DNA of 7,133 bases, from NCBI GenBank assembly GCA_004563195.1, contig SFTJ01000087.1, forward strand, positions 1 through 7,133. The letters are read 5' to 3'. How positions within the stretch are numbered: the stretch's first letter is position 1; each line of letters starts with the position of its first letter. Origin of the DNA: a bacterium (GTDB lineage Bacteria > Bacteroidota > Bacteroidia > Bacteroidales > Muribaculaceae). A program made the translations under genes and the position numbers. Below the pieces are notes generated by a model that saw nothing but the letters and a program-made list of their open reading frames with translations, was not told the DNA's origin and made no database searches. Below, in pieces: positions 1-6,857 of this stretch.

Positions 1-825
1 TGCCATCGAATCATTTACTCTTGTTCGATGTAAAATGAAACCTATTTTGAGCAAAGTGCTTGGTTTCATTGAAAGCAAGTAGTAATCTTTGTTTCCCATA
101 GTGCCTTTTAAGGCAGGAATGGTAATACATTTATTGGAAATAAGTTCGTTTTTAAACATTAATCCGTAAAACTGATAAACCACAGATTGCTTGTACGATT
201 TTATTAGATTACAGATATAATCATAGGCATTATCGTTAAGATGGTAAATGCCATTATTGCGTAGCCGAGTAATGTCTTCTCCATCTTCTTGAAATCGATA
301 ATTTCTTGTTGCGAAAATGAATTTCACTCGTTTCTCCTTTCCATAGATGCTTCGTAAGACATAAGAAACGCCATTCATATATTGGACCATATTGTTAATA
401 TCATCTTTGAAAGAATGACTTGTAGCCTTATCTGTGTCGGCAGCTTTGCATTCAACTACGAAAATAGCATCATCGCCTACGGCGACAACGTCAAGTTGTT
501 GCGTATCTTCAATATGGTCGCCCCATTGTACTTTTAGGTTTTCGTTCTTATTTAGTGTTCTAAAACCTAATTTATAAAACATACTCCAAATATCATCCTC
601 AAATTGTATAGAATTTTTCTTTTTTCGTTTGAGGATGCTTTTTTGAGCAGTGGTTTTTGTAACCATGTATCCAAGTTTTTCGTATCTCTCAACTTCGTTG
701 TGACGGGCTGAAATAGAGTCAAACTCTGTGTTACGAACATTTTTAAAATGTTTGGTAACAGCACTCTCATCATGAAACATATGAGATTCGATAGCCTCAA
801 TTATTGATTCTGTTAATGTAATCAT
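1..825 (-). CDS. PD-(D/E)XK nuclease-domain protein with start of a DGQHR/DndB-like domain (partial, C-terminus beyond window)
   Basis: The minus-strand frame from the ATG at 823-825 is open for 275 codons to the left edge, so the gene is cut by the window, not broken. The start is fixed by a 4-bp ATGA overlap with the stop of the preceding gene, which suggests translational coupling. Residues 75-88 (FEDDIWSMFYKLGF) look like the first helix of Mrr-type restriction nucleases, with E76 a possible first acidic residue. D112 then E125-C126-K127 form the D-x12-ExK signature of PD-(D/E)XK nucleases on hydrophobic strands. The visible end (about residues 250-275, with LLKIGFILHRTRVND) resembles the start of DGQHR-domain proteins related to DndB and DpdB. 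The nuclease motif is read directly; the DGQHR assignment is from memory of the family and needs the missing sequence. Likely role: the DNA-cleaving or DNA-sensing component of the methylase operon. Confidence 0.75.
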   Translation of the reverse strand, partial: MITLTESIIEAIESHMFHDESAVTKHFKNVRNTEFDSISARHNEVERYEKLGYMVTKTTAQKSILKRKKKNSIQFEDDIWSMFYKLGFRTLNKNENLKVQWGDHIEDTQQLDVVAVGDDAIFVVECKAADTDKATSHSFKDDINNMVQYMNGVSYVLRSIYGKEKRVKFIFATRNYRFQEDGEDITRLRNNGIYHLNDNAYDYICNLIKSYKQSVVYQFYGLMFKNELISNKCITIPALKGTMGNKDYYLLSMKPSTLLKIGFILHRTRVNDSMA

Positions 826-1268
826 GATTGTTTTTTATTTTGGAAGTTTATTATTTGTGTACACCATTTTATCATATTTGTAGTTCGCCGCTCATACACA
901 GCCCTACTATATCCGGGATGGTATTTTTGGACTAAACTCATTGCATACTCATATACATCTTCATTTATCATTGCCATTCGTGCATAAATCTTCCCGATAA
1001 GTTCATCAGTAATGATTTGTTCATATACTCGTTCGGTGATATAAGCAGGATGGTTCTGAAAAATATCATCCGCCAATTTTGTTGGCGTCAAGTCATCATT
1101 CAAAAAGCCAAGGTACTTGCATGCATTAGTATAATAATCTGCTTGTCGTAGAGTGAAACCGCAGTATTCTGCAATATCTTTCTTCTCAGCATCTGGATGA
1201 TGGTATTTATACATAAACACATCTATGACAACGTCCAATCTATTCGCTTGTATTAGTATCTTTGTCAT
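822..1268 (-). CDS. small winged-helix-like protein of the methylase/nuclease operon
   Basis: A complete 148-residue protein whose ATG lies 3 bp after the stop of the methyltransferase gene and whose TGA overlaps the ATG of the nuclease gene, so all three genes are almost certainly co-transcribed. Residues about 10-72 read as a helix-turn-helix or winged-helix fold: a helix, KKDIAEYCGFTLRQADYYTN as turn and recognition helix, then a short wing leading to LTPTKLADDIF. The C-terminal half is helical and ends in a motif with YERR and W near residues 125-135, which I associate with small DNA-binding modules in restriction systems. I do not recognise a named family with certainty. It could be a regulator of the operon, a DNA-recognition subunit for the nuclease, or both. 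No signal peptide or membrane segment is present. Base composition is as AT-rich as its two partners. Confidence 0.8.
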   Translation of the reverse strand: MTKILIQANRLDVVIDVFMYKYHHPDAEKKDIAEYCGFTLRQADYYTNACKYLGFLNDDLTPTKLADDIFQNHPAYITERVYEQIITDELIGKIYARMAMINEDVYEYAMSLVQKYHPGYSRAVYERRTTNMIKWCTQIINFQNKKQS

Positions 1269-1271
1269 AAT

Positions 1272-2165
1272 TCAATAGTTTTTTATAAGAATTTCGGGCA
1301 CATGCGACCTTTTTGCTGCAAATGCATTTATAAATCGAGGTGCCTCAATTCTTTGAAAGGTATAACCTTGATATAATTTCTCAAAATAATTTTCTCCGGA
1401 TGCTATTTCGCTATCGGAGTTGCTAAGCAAAAAGTGTCCTCCTTTGCTATTTACAGTATCGCAAAACGATTTTAATTCTTCTTGCTCCGAATCGTTAAAT
1501 GAATTTTTTGTGTATTGTTTGAAATTATTTGAACCTAATAGAGGTCTATATGGTGGGTCTAAGTAGAAAAAATTATATTCATCCCAATCTATTAGTTCTA
1601 AAACATTGGAATACTCTCCGTCAAGAATCTCTACTGTTTTTAGTGCTTCGTGTGCCTCGCTGATGCATTGTTCTTGACATATATTTGGGTGTACATATCT
1701 GCCAAATGGCACATTGAAGTCTCCATTATTGTTCTCTCTATAAAGACCATTGAAACAAGTTTTATTGAAAAAGATGAATAGAGCTGCTGCCCTTAGAGTG
1801 TTGCGTTTTGTTGGTAAAATATTGTTATACTCTTTTCTGCGCTCATAATATAATGATTTCCAATCTTCTTTGTCATCAGTGCGATAAAATTCACTTTGTA
1901 AAGCCTGTAATTCTTCAATCAGTTCTTTATGTTTCTGCTGAATTTTGCGATAACAATTTATTAATGCCGGATTAATGTCGTTAATTATAACTCTTTGAAT
2001 ATTCGGATAGCATTCAAGCATATAAAAGAGCATAGCTCCGCCGCCGACAAAAGGCTCAATATATGTCACCTTTTGTGCCTTTTTTAAATCCTTGGGGAGA
2101 TTTTGGTCAAGGGTTGGAAGTAATTTTCTTTTACCTCCCGCCCATTTTACAAACGGCTTTGCCAT
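1272..2165 (-). CDS. D12-class (Dam-like) N6-adenine DNA methyltransferase
   Basis: This 297-residue enzyme transfers a methyl group from S-adenosylmethionine to N6 of adenine in double-stranded DNA. Family signatures appear in the expected order: FVKWAGGK at 5-12 (the N-terminal motif of the D12 class), IEPFVGGGAML at 36-46 (SAM-binding FxGxG), FFNKTCFNGLYREN at 132-145, and the catalytic DPPY at 203-206, followed by FLLSNSD at 245-251. The region between about 60 and 195 should hold the target recognition domain. Length and motif order match Dam, M.DpnII and similar enzymes. The recognition site cannot be read from the sequence; GATC is a reasonable guess because many relatives use it and GATC is strikingly rare in this window. 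It is first in a three-gene operon, so it probably protects host DNA from the downstream nuclease. Composition is AT-rich compared with genes to the right, consistent with transfer. Confidence 0.93.
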   Translation of the reverse strand: MAKPFVKWAGGKRKLLPTLDQNLPKDLKKAQKVTYIEPFVGGGAMLFYMLECYPNIQRVIINDINPALINCYRKIQQKHKELIEELQALQSEFYRTDDKEDWKSLYYERRKEYNNILPTKRNTLRAAALFIFFNKTCFNGLYRENNNGDFNVPFGRYVHPNICQEQCISEAHEALKTVEILDGEYSNVLELIDWDEYNFFYLDPPYRPLLGSNNFKQYTKNSFNDSEQEELKSFCDTVNSKGGHFLLSNSDSEIASGENYFEKLYQGYTFQRIEAPRFINAFAAKRSHVPEILIKNY

Positions 2166-2256
2166 AATAGGTTGTTGGTTTAGTTTTTATTTCCGTCTCA
2201 TTGCATAGTGTTATGTGTGTGGAGAACATCAAAATGGTGTGATTCGCCCATTAGGG

Positions 2257-2288
2257 CAAATTTACAGATTAATTTTTGCTTGATCAAG
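2257..2288 (-). promoter_or_regulatory. predicted Bacteroidetes promoter of the methylase operon
   Basis: Read on the minus strand, TAAATTTG (2264 to 2257) matches the -7 consensus TAnnTTTG, and CTTG (2288 to 2285) lies 20 nt upstream as a -33 element. Transcription would start near 2250, giving a leader of about 85 nt. A 4-bp stem (GCCC/GGGC, 2246-2257) straddles the predicted start. The -33 element falls within the palindrome CTTGATCAAG. Confidence 0.45.
2279..2288. promoter_or_regulatory. CTTGATCAAG palindrome, possible operator or methylation-sensitive site
   Basis: A perfect 10-bp palindrome centred on GATC, covering the predicted -33 element of the methylase promoter. It contains one of only three GATC sites in the window. 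Binding by the small winged-helix protein or methylation by the operon's own methyltransferase would give feedback control; this is inference. Confidence 0.35.
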
Positions 2289-2368
2289 TTGTTTTTGATA
2301 ATATCGGTGGGTTTTTGCAAAAAAAGGCACTAATTGTGATAGTTTTCTATGTGTTTGTCGGAGTTGTG

Positions 2369-2401
2369 TTGTGGTTTTTGGCGAAATAATTGATATATTT
2401 G
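2369..2401 (+). promoter_or_regulatory. predicted promoter of the SDR gene
   Basis: TATATTTG at 2394-2401 matches the Bacteroidetes -7 consensus TAnnTTTG. The best -33 candidate is GTTG ending at 2371, with a slightly long spacer of 22 nt. Transcription would begin near 2408, about 48 nt before the ATG. The rest of the 290-bp divergent region (2166-2455) holds the opposing promoter and a low-complexity palindrome, TTTTTGCAAAAA (2312-2323), and no further gene is apparent. Confidence 0.4.
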
Positions 2402-2455
2402 CATTACTTCTCTTGGTGTGTGTCGGGGGGATTGTAACAACATAAATCTAAAAAA

Positions 2456-3178
2456 ATGCGGAGTGATATGGACGAATTTTATGGTAAAGTGGTGGTGGTG
2501 ACCGGTGGTGCTCGGGGGATTGGTCGGTGCATTGCTGATGAGTTTGCTCGGTGTGGGGCTGAGGTTTGCATTATCGATAAGCTTCCGGGGAAGTATTTTG
2601 TGGGTGATGTGGCGCATCGCGAGGTTCTTGAGGCTTTTGCCGACCAGGTGATAGCTCGTTTCGGTCGCGTGGATGTGATAGTGAACAATGCGTTGCCGAT
2701 AATGCGTGGCATGGATGAGTGTAGCTATGAGGAGTTTCAATATGCTCTGAATGTGGGTGTTACGGCTCCGTTTTATTTGGTGAAATTGCTTTCGCCGTAT
2801 TTTGGACAAGGGGCGTCGGTGGTGAATATTTCGTCGACGCGCGACCGCATGAGTCAGCCGCAAACCGAGAGCTACACTGCGGCGAAGGGTGGCATAGCGG
2901 CGCTGACGCATGCCATGGCTGTGAGTCTTACCGGACGTGCGCGAGTCAACTCGGTGTCGCCGGGCTGGATTGACACTGATTACACTGTCTACGAGGGTGC
3001 CGATGCTTTGCAGCAGCCTGCGGGCATGGTGGGCAATCCGCTCGATGTGGCTAATATGGTGCTCTATCTGTGCAGCAGTAAGGCTCGCTTTATCACGGGC
3101 GAAAATATCTGCATCGATGGCGGAATGACGCATCAGATGATATATCATGGTGACCATGGTTGGCATCTCGATGTGTGA
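2456..3178 (+). CDS. short-chain dehydrogenase/reductase (SDR), classical type
   Basis: A complete 240-residue NAD(P)-dependent oxidoreductase of the classical SDR family, cytoplasmic, substrate unknown. The Rossmann motif TGGARGIG is at 16-23, and an acidic residue at the end of the second strand (D41) favours NAD(H) over NADP(H). NNA is at 77-79, and the catalytic tetrad is N99, S127, Y140 and K144 (YTAAK at 140-144, 13 residues after the serine). The PG motif follows in SPGWIDT. Near the C-terminus GGMT then MIYHGDHGW is a tail I associate with a distinct SDR subgroup. Length is normal for the family (about 250). Translation may start at M1 or at the in-frame M5 (2468), which sits just before the first strand and gives a more typical N-terminus. 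It is transcribed away from the methylase operon and its composition matches the genes to the right, so it is probably not part of the defence system. Confidence 0.92.
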   Translation: MRSDMDEFYGKVVVVTGGARGIGRCIADEFARCGAEVCIIDKLPGKYFVGDVAHREVLEAFADQVIARFGRVDVIVNNALPIMRGMDECSYEEFQYALNVGVTAPFYLVKLLSPYFGQGASVVNISSTRDRMSQPQTESYTAAKGGIAALTHAMAVSLTGRARVNSVSPGWIDTDYTVYEGADALQQPAGMVGNPLDVANMVLYLCSSKARFITGENICIDGGMTHQMIYHGDHGWHLDV

Positions 3179-3189
3179 CGAGGGCTTAA

Positions 3190-3735
3190 TTGTCCGGGTT
3201 TTTGCAAGTTTTTTTGAAACAAAGGGCGATATCAGTCCGGGGGGCCAATCGGATATGTTGCCATTTGATGCAAACTGTGTATACCTCAGGAGAGTTGGGC
3301 TCTCTTATCAATTTGGAATCACAAACCCGCAAGACTTACCGATTCCTGACAAAATACGACAAAGAAATCGAAGCCGCCTATGGGAAGAAATTGCCGGCCG
3401 AAACCGAGTTGTCGAAAACCTATTCGCAATCGCCCCGTCTGATTGTTCTCAATGAGCGTGCAGTGATAGGAAAAGGCGAGAAGTATAAAATGGAAGTCAT
3501 CGTATTGGGCAGTGAACAAATAGCTGAAGCCCCGGTGCTGATGTATCGCGAGTTGGGAAAAGGAAAATTCAAGGCAAAGAAAATGATTCTCGAAGGGAAT
3601 CGCACCTATAGTGTGCAATTACCCGACAGTACGGGAAAAACTATAGAATATTATATTACGACCAATGTCGACGGAAAGAAGTTGTGTTATCCGGCTTCTG
3701 CTCCTGAAATTAATTCCACTTGGGTTAGATTATAG
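3190..3735 (+). pseudogene. probable 3' remnant of a larger protein with a C-terminal beta-sandwich-like domain
   Basis: The open frame gives 181 residues, but the first 26 look non-coding; the first convincing start is the ATG at 3268 (M27). From there a charged helical stretch (about 45-75) is followed by a beta-rich domain (about 82-181) with an IEYYI strand and an ending of the type YPASAPEIN. Such endings are common at the C-termini of large Bacteroidetes glycoside hydrolases and related secreted proteins, always with much longer sequence in front. There is no signal peptide or catalytic motif here. A second frame, offset by one base, reads plausibly just upstream (FFETKGDISPGGQSDMLPFD, about 3209-3268) and meets this frame near 3280, so a frameshift is possible. 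It could instead be a real short protein. An intrinsic terminator follows 26 bp after the stop. Confidence 0.5.
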
Positions 3736-3760
3736 CATTGTTATCGTATTTCGCATCTTG

Positions 3761-3809
3761 CAAGGCAATAGCGTTGGCAACTCAGCGGCACTATTGCCTT
3801 GTGCTTTTT
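3761..3809 (+). terminator. rho-independent terminator
   Basis: A perfect 11-bp inverted repeat (CAAGGCAATAG at 3761-3771, CTATTGCCTTG at 3791-3801) with a 19-nt loop is followed by five Ts at 3805-3809. It lies just after the remnant gene and ends transcription coming from the SDR gene, separating it from the histidine kinase unit. Confidence 0.8.
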
Positions 3810-3889
3810 ATTCATAGGAGTTGGAGCGCAGGGGAGCGCCTGAATTATTTTTTTGTGGCGCAATGTGGTGATAATTCTATATTTTGCCT

Positions 3890-3897
3890 TATCTTTG
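3890..3897 (+). promoter_or_regulatory. predicted -7 element of the histidine kinase promoter
   Basis: TATCTTTG matches TAnnTTTG exactly. The expected -33 position (about 3867-3870, GGTG) is a poor match, so the promoter may be weak or activator-dependent. The start would fall near 3904, with a leader of about 89 nt before the kinase. Apart from this and the terminator, 3736-3992 shows only a short GGAGCGC direct repeat. Confidence 0.35.
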
Positions 3898-3992
3898 CGA
3901 AATGAAGCATTTGCTAAACTTTTAAAATCTGCATCTGCCTTTTTATGTTACGTTATTAACTTTTTGAGGATAATTAAAACAAAACGTAAGCC

Positions 3993-5552
3993 ATGATGAT
4001 GCCGGGGTTATTGTTGCTGCTCTTGGTGGGAAGCATAGTGCTTTGTGCTTTCTTGTATGGTCGCATTTTGTCGCATGAGCGGCGAAATGAGGCGATATTG
4101 CATGCAGTGTCTTCGCCGGTGGTGGTAATCGACCGTAATGGCTATTGGGTTAAGACGCTCAACGCCAAGCGTTTTCTTTCGCGGGGCGTGACCGGAAATC
4201 GCCCTGAGTCATTCAATATCGAGGATTATTTTGTAAATGAGGAAGATAAGCAAGCGCGACGCCGCATGATAGCGCGATGCATCGATGAGGAGTGCAGCGA
4301 CTCTATCACTGTGCTGATGCGCGATGCCGAGGGCGAATATCGCCAAGTGCGACTGGATATTTCGTCGAATTATGGCGATTGTGCGCTGGAGATGCCCTAC
4401 GATGTGACCCATATCATGCGCGAGCAGATGCATGCTGAGATATTAAATAGTGGTCGCGCCAAGCAGATGTCGCTCATTCTCAAGAGCGTGCGCGCCATGC
4501 CGTGGGTTATAGGACCTAAGGAGGACTGCGAGATATTGGGTAACGACCGCTCGGGCTTGCCGCTCTCACTTCAGGTGCCGGAGAAAGATCAGTTGCATCT
4601 GCAGGACAACGATTTTGCAGCTATCGATGCCGAATATCGCGCTTTGGTTCGCGAAGAGGTGCGTAAGGTGTTTGCCGGCGAAAAGGAGATAGGTGATATC
4701 GAATTCAAGGGTCGCATCACTCGCTTTCAAGTTGATTCGGTGTGGTTTAGAGCCACATGCACGCCGCTGCGTCGCGATGCCGAGGGTAAGGTGGTGAGCG
4801 TGGTGGGATGCACCGAGATTATTGAAGAGCGCAAACGCGCCGAATTTGCCATGTTGGAGGCAAAACGCCGTGCCGAGGAGAGCGACTTGATGAAGAGCGT
4901 GTTCCTGTCGAATATGAGTCACGAAGTGCGCACTCCGCTTAATGCCATTTTGGGCTTCTCCAAACTCATATCTTCGGCGGAATCGCCCGAAGAAGTGGCT
5001 GAATTTGAGCAGATTATCGACACAAATGGCGAACTTTTGCTGAATATCATCAACGATGTGCTCGATTTGTCGAAAATCGAAGCCGGAAAATTCAAAATAG
5101 AAAAATCGCCGATTGAAATCAATAATGTGTGCGATGTGGCAGTGTCGAGCGTTATGCCCAAGGTGGGGCGCAATGTGAAATTGAGCTTCGAACGCAGTAT
5201 GCCCGACCTCAAGATTATGGCCGACTCCAAGCGCATTATGCAAGTGATGATGCAGTTGGTGGGCAATGCCATAAAATACACCCGCCAAGGCTCGGTGAAG
5301 GTGTATTGCCAACCTGAAGGCGAGAATATGCTGAAAATCAGCGTGGTGGATACAGGCGAAGGCATCAGCGAAGAACATTTGCCCTATGTTTTCAATCGTT
5401 TTTATCGAGCCAATAGCACCGAACCCGGCACGGGCCTCGGATTGCCCATTGCCAAGACCATCGTGGAGCAGTGGGGTGGCACCATAGGTGTGGAGAGCAC
5501 CCTCGGCAGTGGGTCGACCTTCTGGTTCACCGTGCCCATCGAGCCCTGCTAG
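3993..5552 (+). CDS. membrane-anchored PAS-PAS sensor histidine kinase (orphan)
   Basis: A complete 519-residue two-component sensor kinase. One hydrophobic helix (about 4-23) anchors it in the inner membrane with almost no periplasmic part, so the input is probably cytoplasmic or membrane-borne. Two PAS-like regions follow (about 30-145 and 155-283), then a charged linker likely to be coiled coil (about 283-303). The HisKA H-box SHEVRTPLNA carries the phosphorylated H310. The ATPase domain shows the N-box (N425 in QLVGNAIKYT), G1 (D453 in DTGEGI), the F-box FNRFYR and G2 (GTGLGL, 479-484). The protein ends right after the ATPase domain, so there is no receiver domain and it is not a hybrid kinase. 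No response regulator gene lies nearby, so its partner is elsewhere. Translation can begin at any of three consecutive ATG codons (3993, 3996, 3999). A membrane protein gene follows 95 bp downstream and may be co-transcribed. Confidence 0.95.
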   Translation: MMMPGLLLLLLVGSIVLCAFLYGRILSHERRNEAILHAVSSPVVVIDRNGYWVKTLNAKRFLSRGVTGNRPESFNIEDYFVNEEDKQARRRMIARCIDEECSDSITVLMRDAEGEYRQVRLDISSNYGDCALEMPYDVTHIMREQMHAEILNSGRAKQMSLILKSVRAMPWVIGPKEDCEILGNDRSGLPLSLQVPEKDQLHLQDNDFAAIDAEYRALVREEVRKVFAGEKEIGDIEFKGRITRFQVDSVWFRATCTPLRRDAEGKVVSVVGCTEIIEERKRAEFAMLEAKRRAEESDLMKSVFLSNMSHEVRTPLNAILGFSKLISSAESPEEVAEFEQIIDTNGELLLNIINDVLDLSKIEAGKFKIEKSPIEINNVCDVAVSSVMPKVGRNVKLSFERSMPDLKIMADSKRIMQVMMQLVGNAIKYTRQGSVKVYCQPEGENMLKISVVDTGEGISEEHLPYVFNRFYRANSTEPGTGLGLPIAKTIVEQWGGTIGVESTLGSGSTFWFTVPIEPC

Positions 5553-5580
5553 GCTTTGTAGCATGCATTTGCTGTTTTTT

Positions 5581-5597
5581 TGCTCCCCGGCGGAGCA
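5581..5597. repeat. short perfect hairpin between kinase and membrane protein genes
   Basis: TGCTCC and GGAGCA pair around a 5-nt loop (CCGGC). Seven Ts lie on its 5' side (5575-5581), not its 3' side, so it does not fit an intrinsic terminator on either strand. It may affect mRNA stability between the two genes. Confidence 0.45.
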
Positions 5598-5647
5598 CAC
5601 ATTAGAGAGAATTGACTGATTACCCTAAAAACTTAAAAATATCGATT

Positions 5648-6289
5648 ATGGAAAGAACAAAAGAAAAAGTGCAGTATCTGCGAGTTCGTAATTTGTGCGG
5701 ACTTTTGGGCGTGATATTGCCGTGGTTGGCGCTGTTTTCGGCAGGTATAGCCGAGCATCCGAGCCCCGAGTGGTGGTGGAGCATCTCAGCCACCTATTAT
5801 CAGTCGCCCGCGCTGGTGGGTGTGCTCATCCCTGCAAGTATAGTGCTCATCACCTATGTGGGCTACGACAAACTCGACAATTGGGTGACCACGCTCAGCG
5901 GCATTTTCGGCCTCGGAGTGGTGCTTTTCCCATGCAAAGTGAGTTGGCTCGACGAATCGCTCCGTGTGGGATTCTTTCAGGTGCCTATGGATATCTCCAA
6001 CATCATTCACACCATCTGTGCAGCCGTATTTTTCATTTTGCTTGCCTACAACAGCATCTGCCTTTTCACAAAATCGGGCGGCGAACTCACTCCACGCAAG
6101 CAGATACGCAACAAAGTGTATCGTATATGCGGCTGGGGAATGGTGGCGCTCGAGCTATTGTTTGCCATAAACGTGTTTTTACCCACCCCGGGCTATATTA
6201 CTATGATAGTTGAGATAATTTTGCTGCATCTTTTCGGCATTTCGTGGTTGGTAAAAGGCGAGGCAATAAAGTGGCTCAACGATAACTGA
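5648..6289 (+). CDS. six-helix integral membrane protein of unknown function
   Basis: The chosen ATG at 5648 gives 213 residues; an upstream in-frame ATG at 5612 would add twelve residues that look like leader sequence. Six hydrophobic segments are seen at about 15-34, 54-73, 79-96, 116-140, 157-177 and 184-203, with charged loops between (for example KSGGELTPRKQIRNK at 142-156). The conserved-looking features are WWWSISATYY at 42-51, an aspartate-rich turn after the second helix (GYDKLDN), a LFPC motif at 93-96 and DISNIIH at 115-121. The pattern of SIS-YY, two helices, then a FP motif recalls uncharacterised membrane families of the DUF998 type, but I cannot assign it firmly and no catalytic role is visible. 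It follows the sensor kinase on the same strand and precedes the AlaX-like gene by 34 bp, so the three may form one transcription unit. Confidence 0.88.
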   Translation: MERTKEKVQYLRVRNLCGLLGVILPWLALFSAGIAEHPSPEWWWSISATYYQSPALVGVLIPASIVLITYVGYDKLDNWVTTLSGIFGLGVVLFPCKVSWLDESLRVGFFQVPMDISNIIHTICAAVFFILLAYNSICLFTKSGGELTPRKQIRNKVYRICGWGMVALELLFAINVFLPTPGYITMIVEIILLHLFGISWLVKGEAIKWLNDN

Positions 6290-6323
6290 TGACATAACTC
6301 TATTTTGTTATTATATATATTGT

Positions 6324-6791
6324 ATGGAAGAACCGATAATCAACGAGCACAATAAACAAGAATTTCCGCCGGCACACACTGCCGAGCACATTTTAAATGG
6401 CACAATGGTGAAAATGTTCGGCTGCCGTCGCGCCAAAACTGCGCATGTGGAACGAAAGAAGTCGAAACTCGACTACGATTTTCCGCGCGCACTCACACCA
6501 GCCGAAGTGGAGGCAGTGGAGCAGCGCGTCAACGAAGTGATAGCCGCCGATATGCCGGTGGTGATGGAATATGTGCAGCAAAACGACGTGGCAGAGCGTT
6601 TCGACCTCGAGCGATTGCCGCAGGGCGCCACGCAAACGGTGCGAATAGTGCGCATTGGCGACTACGATGAGTGCCTCTGCGCCGGGGCTCATGTGCAGCA
6701 CACTGCCGAGATAGGACGCTTCCGCATCTCAAGCACCCGCTATCAAGAGGGTACTCTGCGCCTCGTGTTTCGCCTCGATTTGCCCGAATAA
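6324..6791 (+). CDS. AlaX-like alanyl-tRNA editing domain protein (tRNA_SAD)
   Basis: A complete 155-residue stand-alone version of the editing domain of alanyl-tRNA synthetase. Such proteins (AlaX) hydrolyse serine or glycine wrongly attached to tRNA-Ala in the cytoplasm. The zinc-binding residues are visible: HTAEH gives H18 and H22, and CAGAH gives C119 and H123. C117 is an extra nearby cysteine. The usual CGGTH motif of synthetases reads CAGAH here, so a glycine and a threonine are replaced, which may alter specificity. The size matches the short AlaX class (about 157 residues), with no aminoacylation or N-terminal domain. The ending IGRFRISSTRYQEGTLRLVF is typical of the SAD domain. The gene starts 34 bp after the membrane protein gene; the AT-rich gap has no clear ribosome-binding site, usual in this phylum. 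Confidence 0.85.
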   Translation: MEEPIINEHNKQEFPPAHTAEHILNGTMVKMFGCRRAKTAHVERKKSKLDYDFPRALTPAEVEAVEQRVNEVIAADMPVVMEYVQQNDVAERFDLERLPQGATQTVRIVRIGDYDECLCAGAHVQHTAEIGRFRISSTRYQEGTLRLVFRLDLPE

Positions 6792-6800
6792 TGCCCGCTC

Positions 6801-6816
6801 TTGAGCCGAGGCTCAA
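6801..6816. repeat. inverted repeat after the AlaX-like gene, possible weak terminator
   Basis: TTGAGCC and GGCTCAA are separated by only GA, ten bases after the stop codon. There is no T-run after it, so it is not a standard intrinsic terminator, though its place just after the gene suggests an mRNA 3'-end role. Confidence 0.4.
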
Positions 6817-6857
6817 ATTGCTCTGCGAAAGCAAAAAATGCAGAAAAATGGGCAAAA

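Noticed and set aside
567..800. 77-residue open frame on the minus strand
   Set aside because: It is an out-of-frame reading of the nuclease gene, whose true frame is open from 825 to the window edge.
2330..3166. 278-residue open frame on the minus strand opposite the SDR gene
   Set aside because: The plus strand encodes a full SDR with all catalytic motifs; the antisense product is rich in His, Arg and Thr with no family features, so it is a shadow.
3823..3839. Two copies of GGAGCGC ten bases apart
   Set aside because: Only two short copies with no array or element structure.
3901..3924. Seven-codon mini-ORF (MKHLLNF) upstream of the kinase, possible leader peptide
   Set aside because: Its ATG lies before the predicted transcription start, and there is no attenuator structure.
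5575..5597. T-run plus hairpin as an intrinsic terminator after the kinase
   Set aside because: The T-run precedes the stem and does not follow it; on the other strand the stem is followed by As.
4566..5600. 344-residue open frame on the minus strand opposite the histidine kinase
   Set aside because: It mirrors kinase codons and its product is His/Phe/Ala-rich without any recognisable motif.
6529..6855. 108-residue minus-strand frame opposite the AlaX-like gene
   Set aside because: Arg-rich antisense shadow of a well-supported gene.
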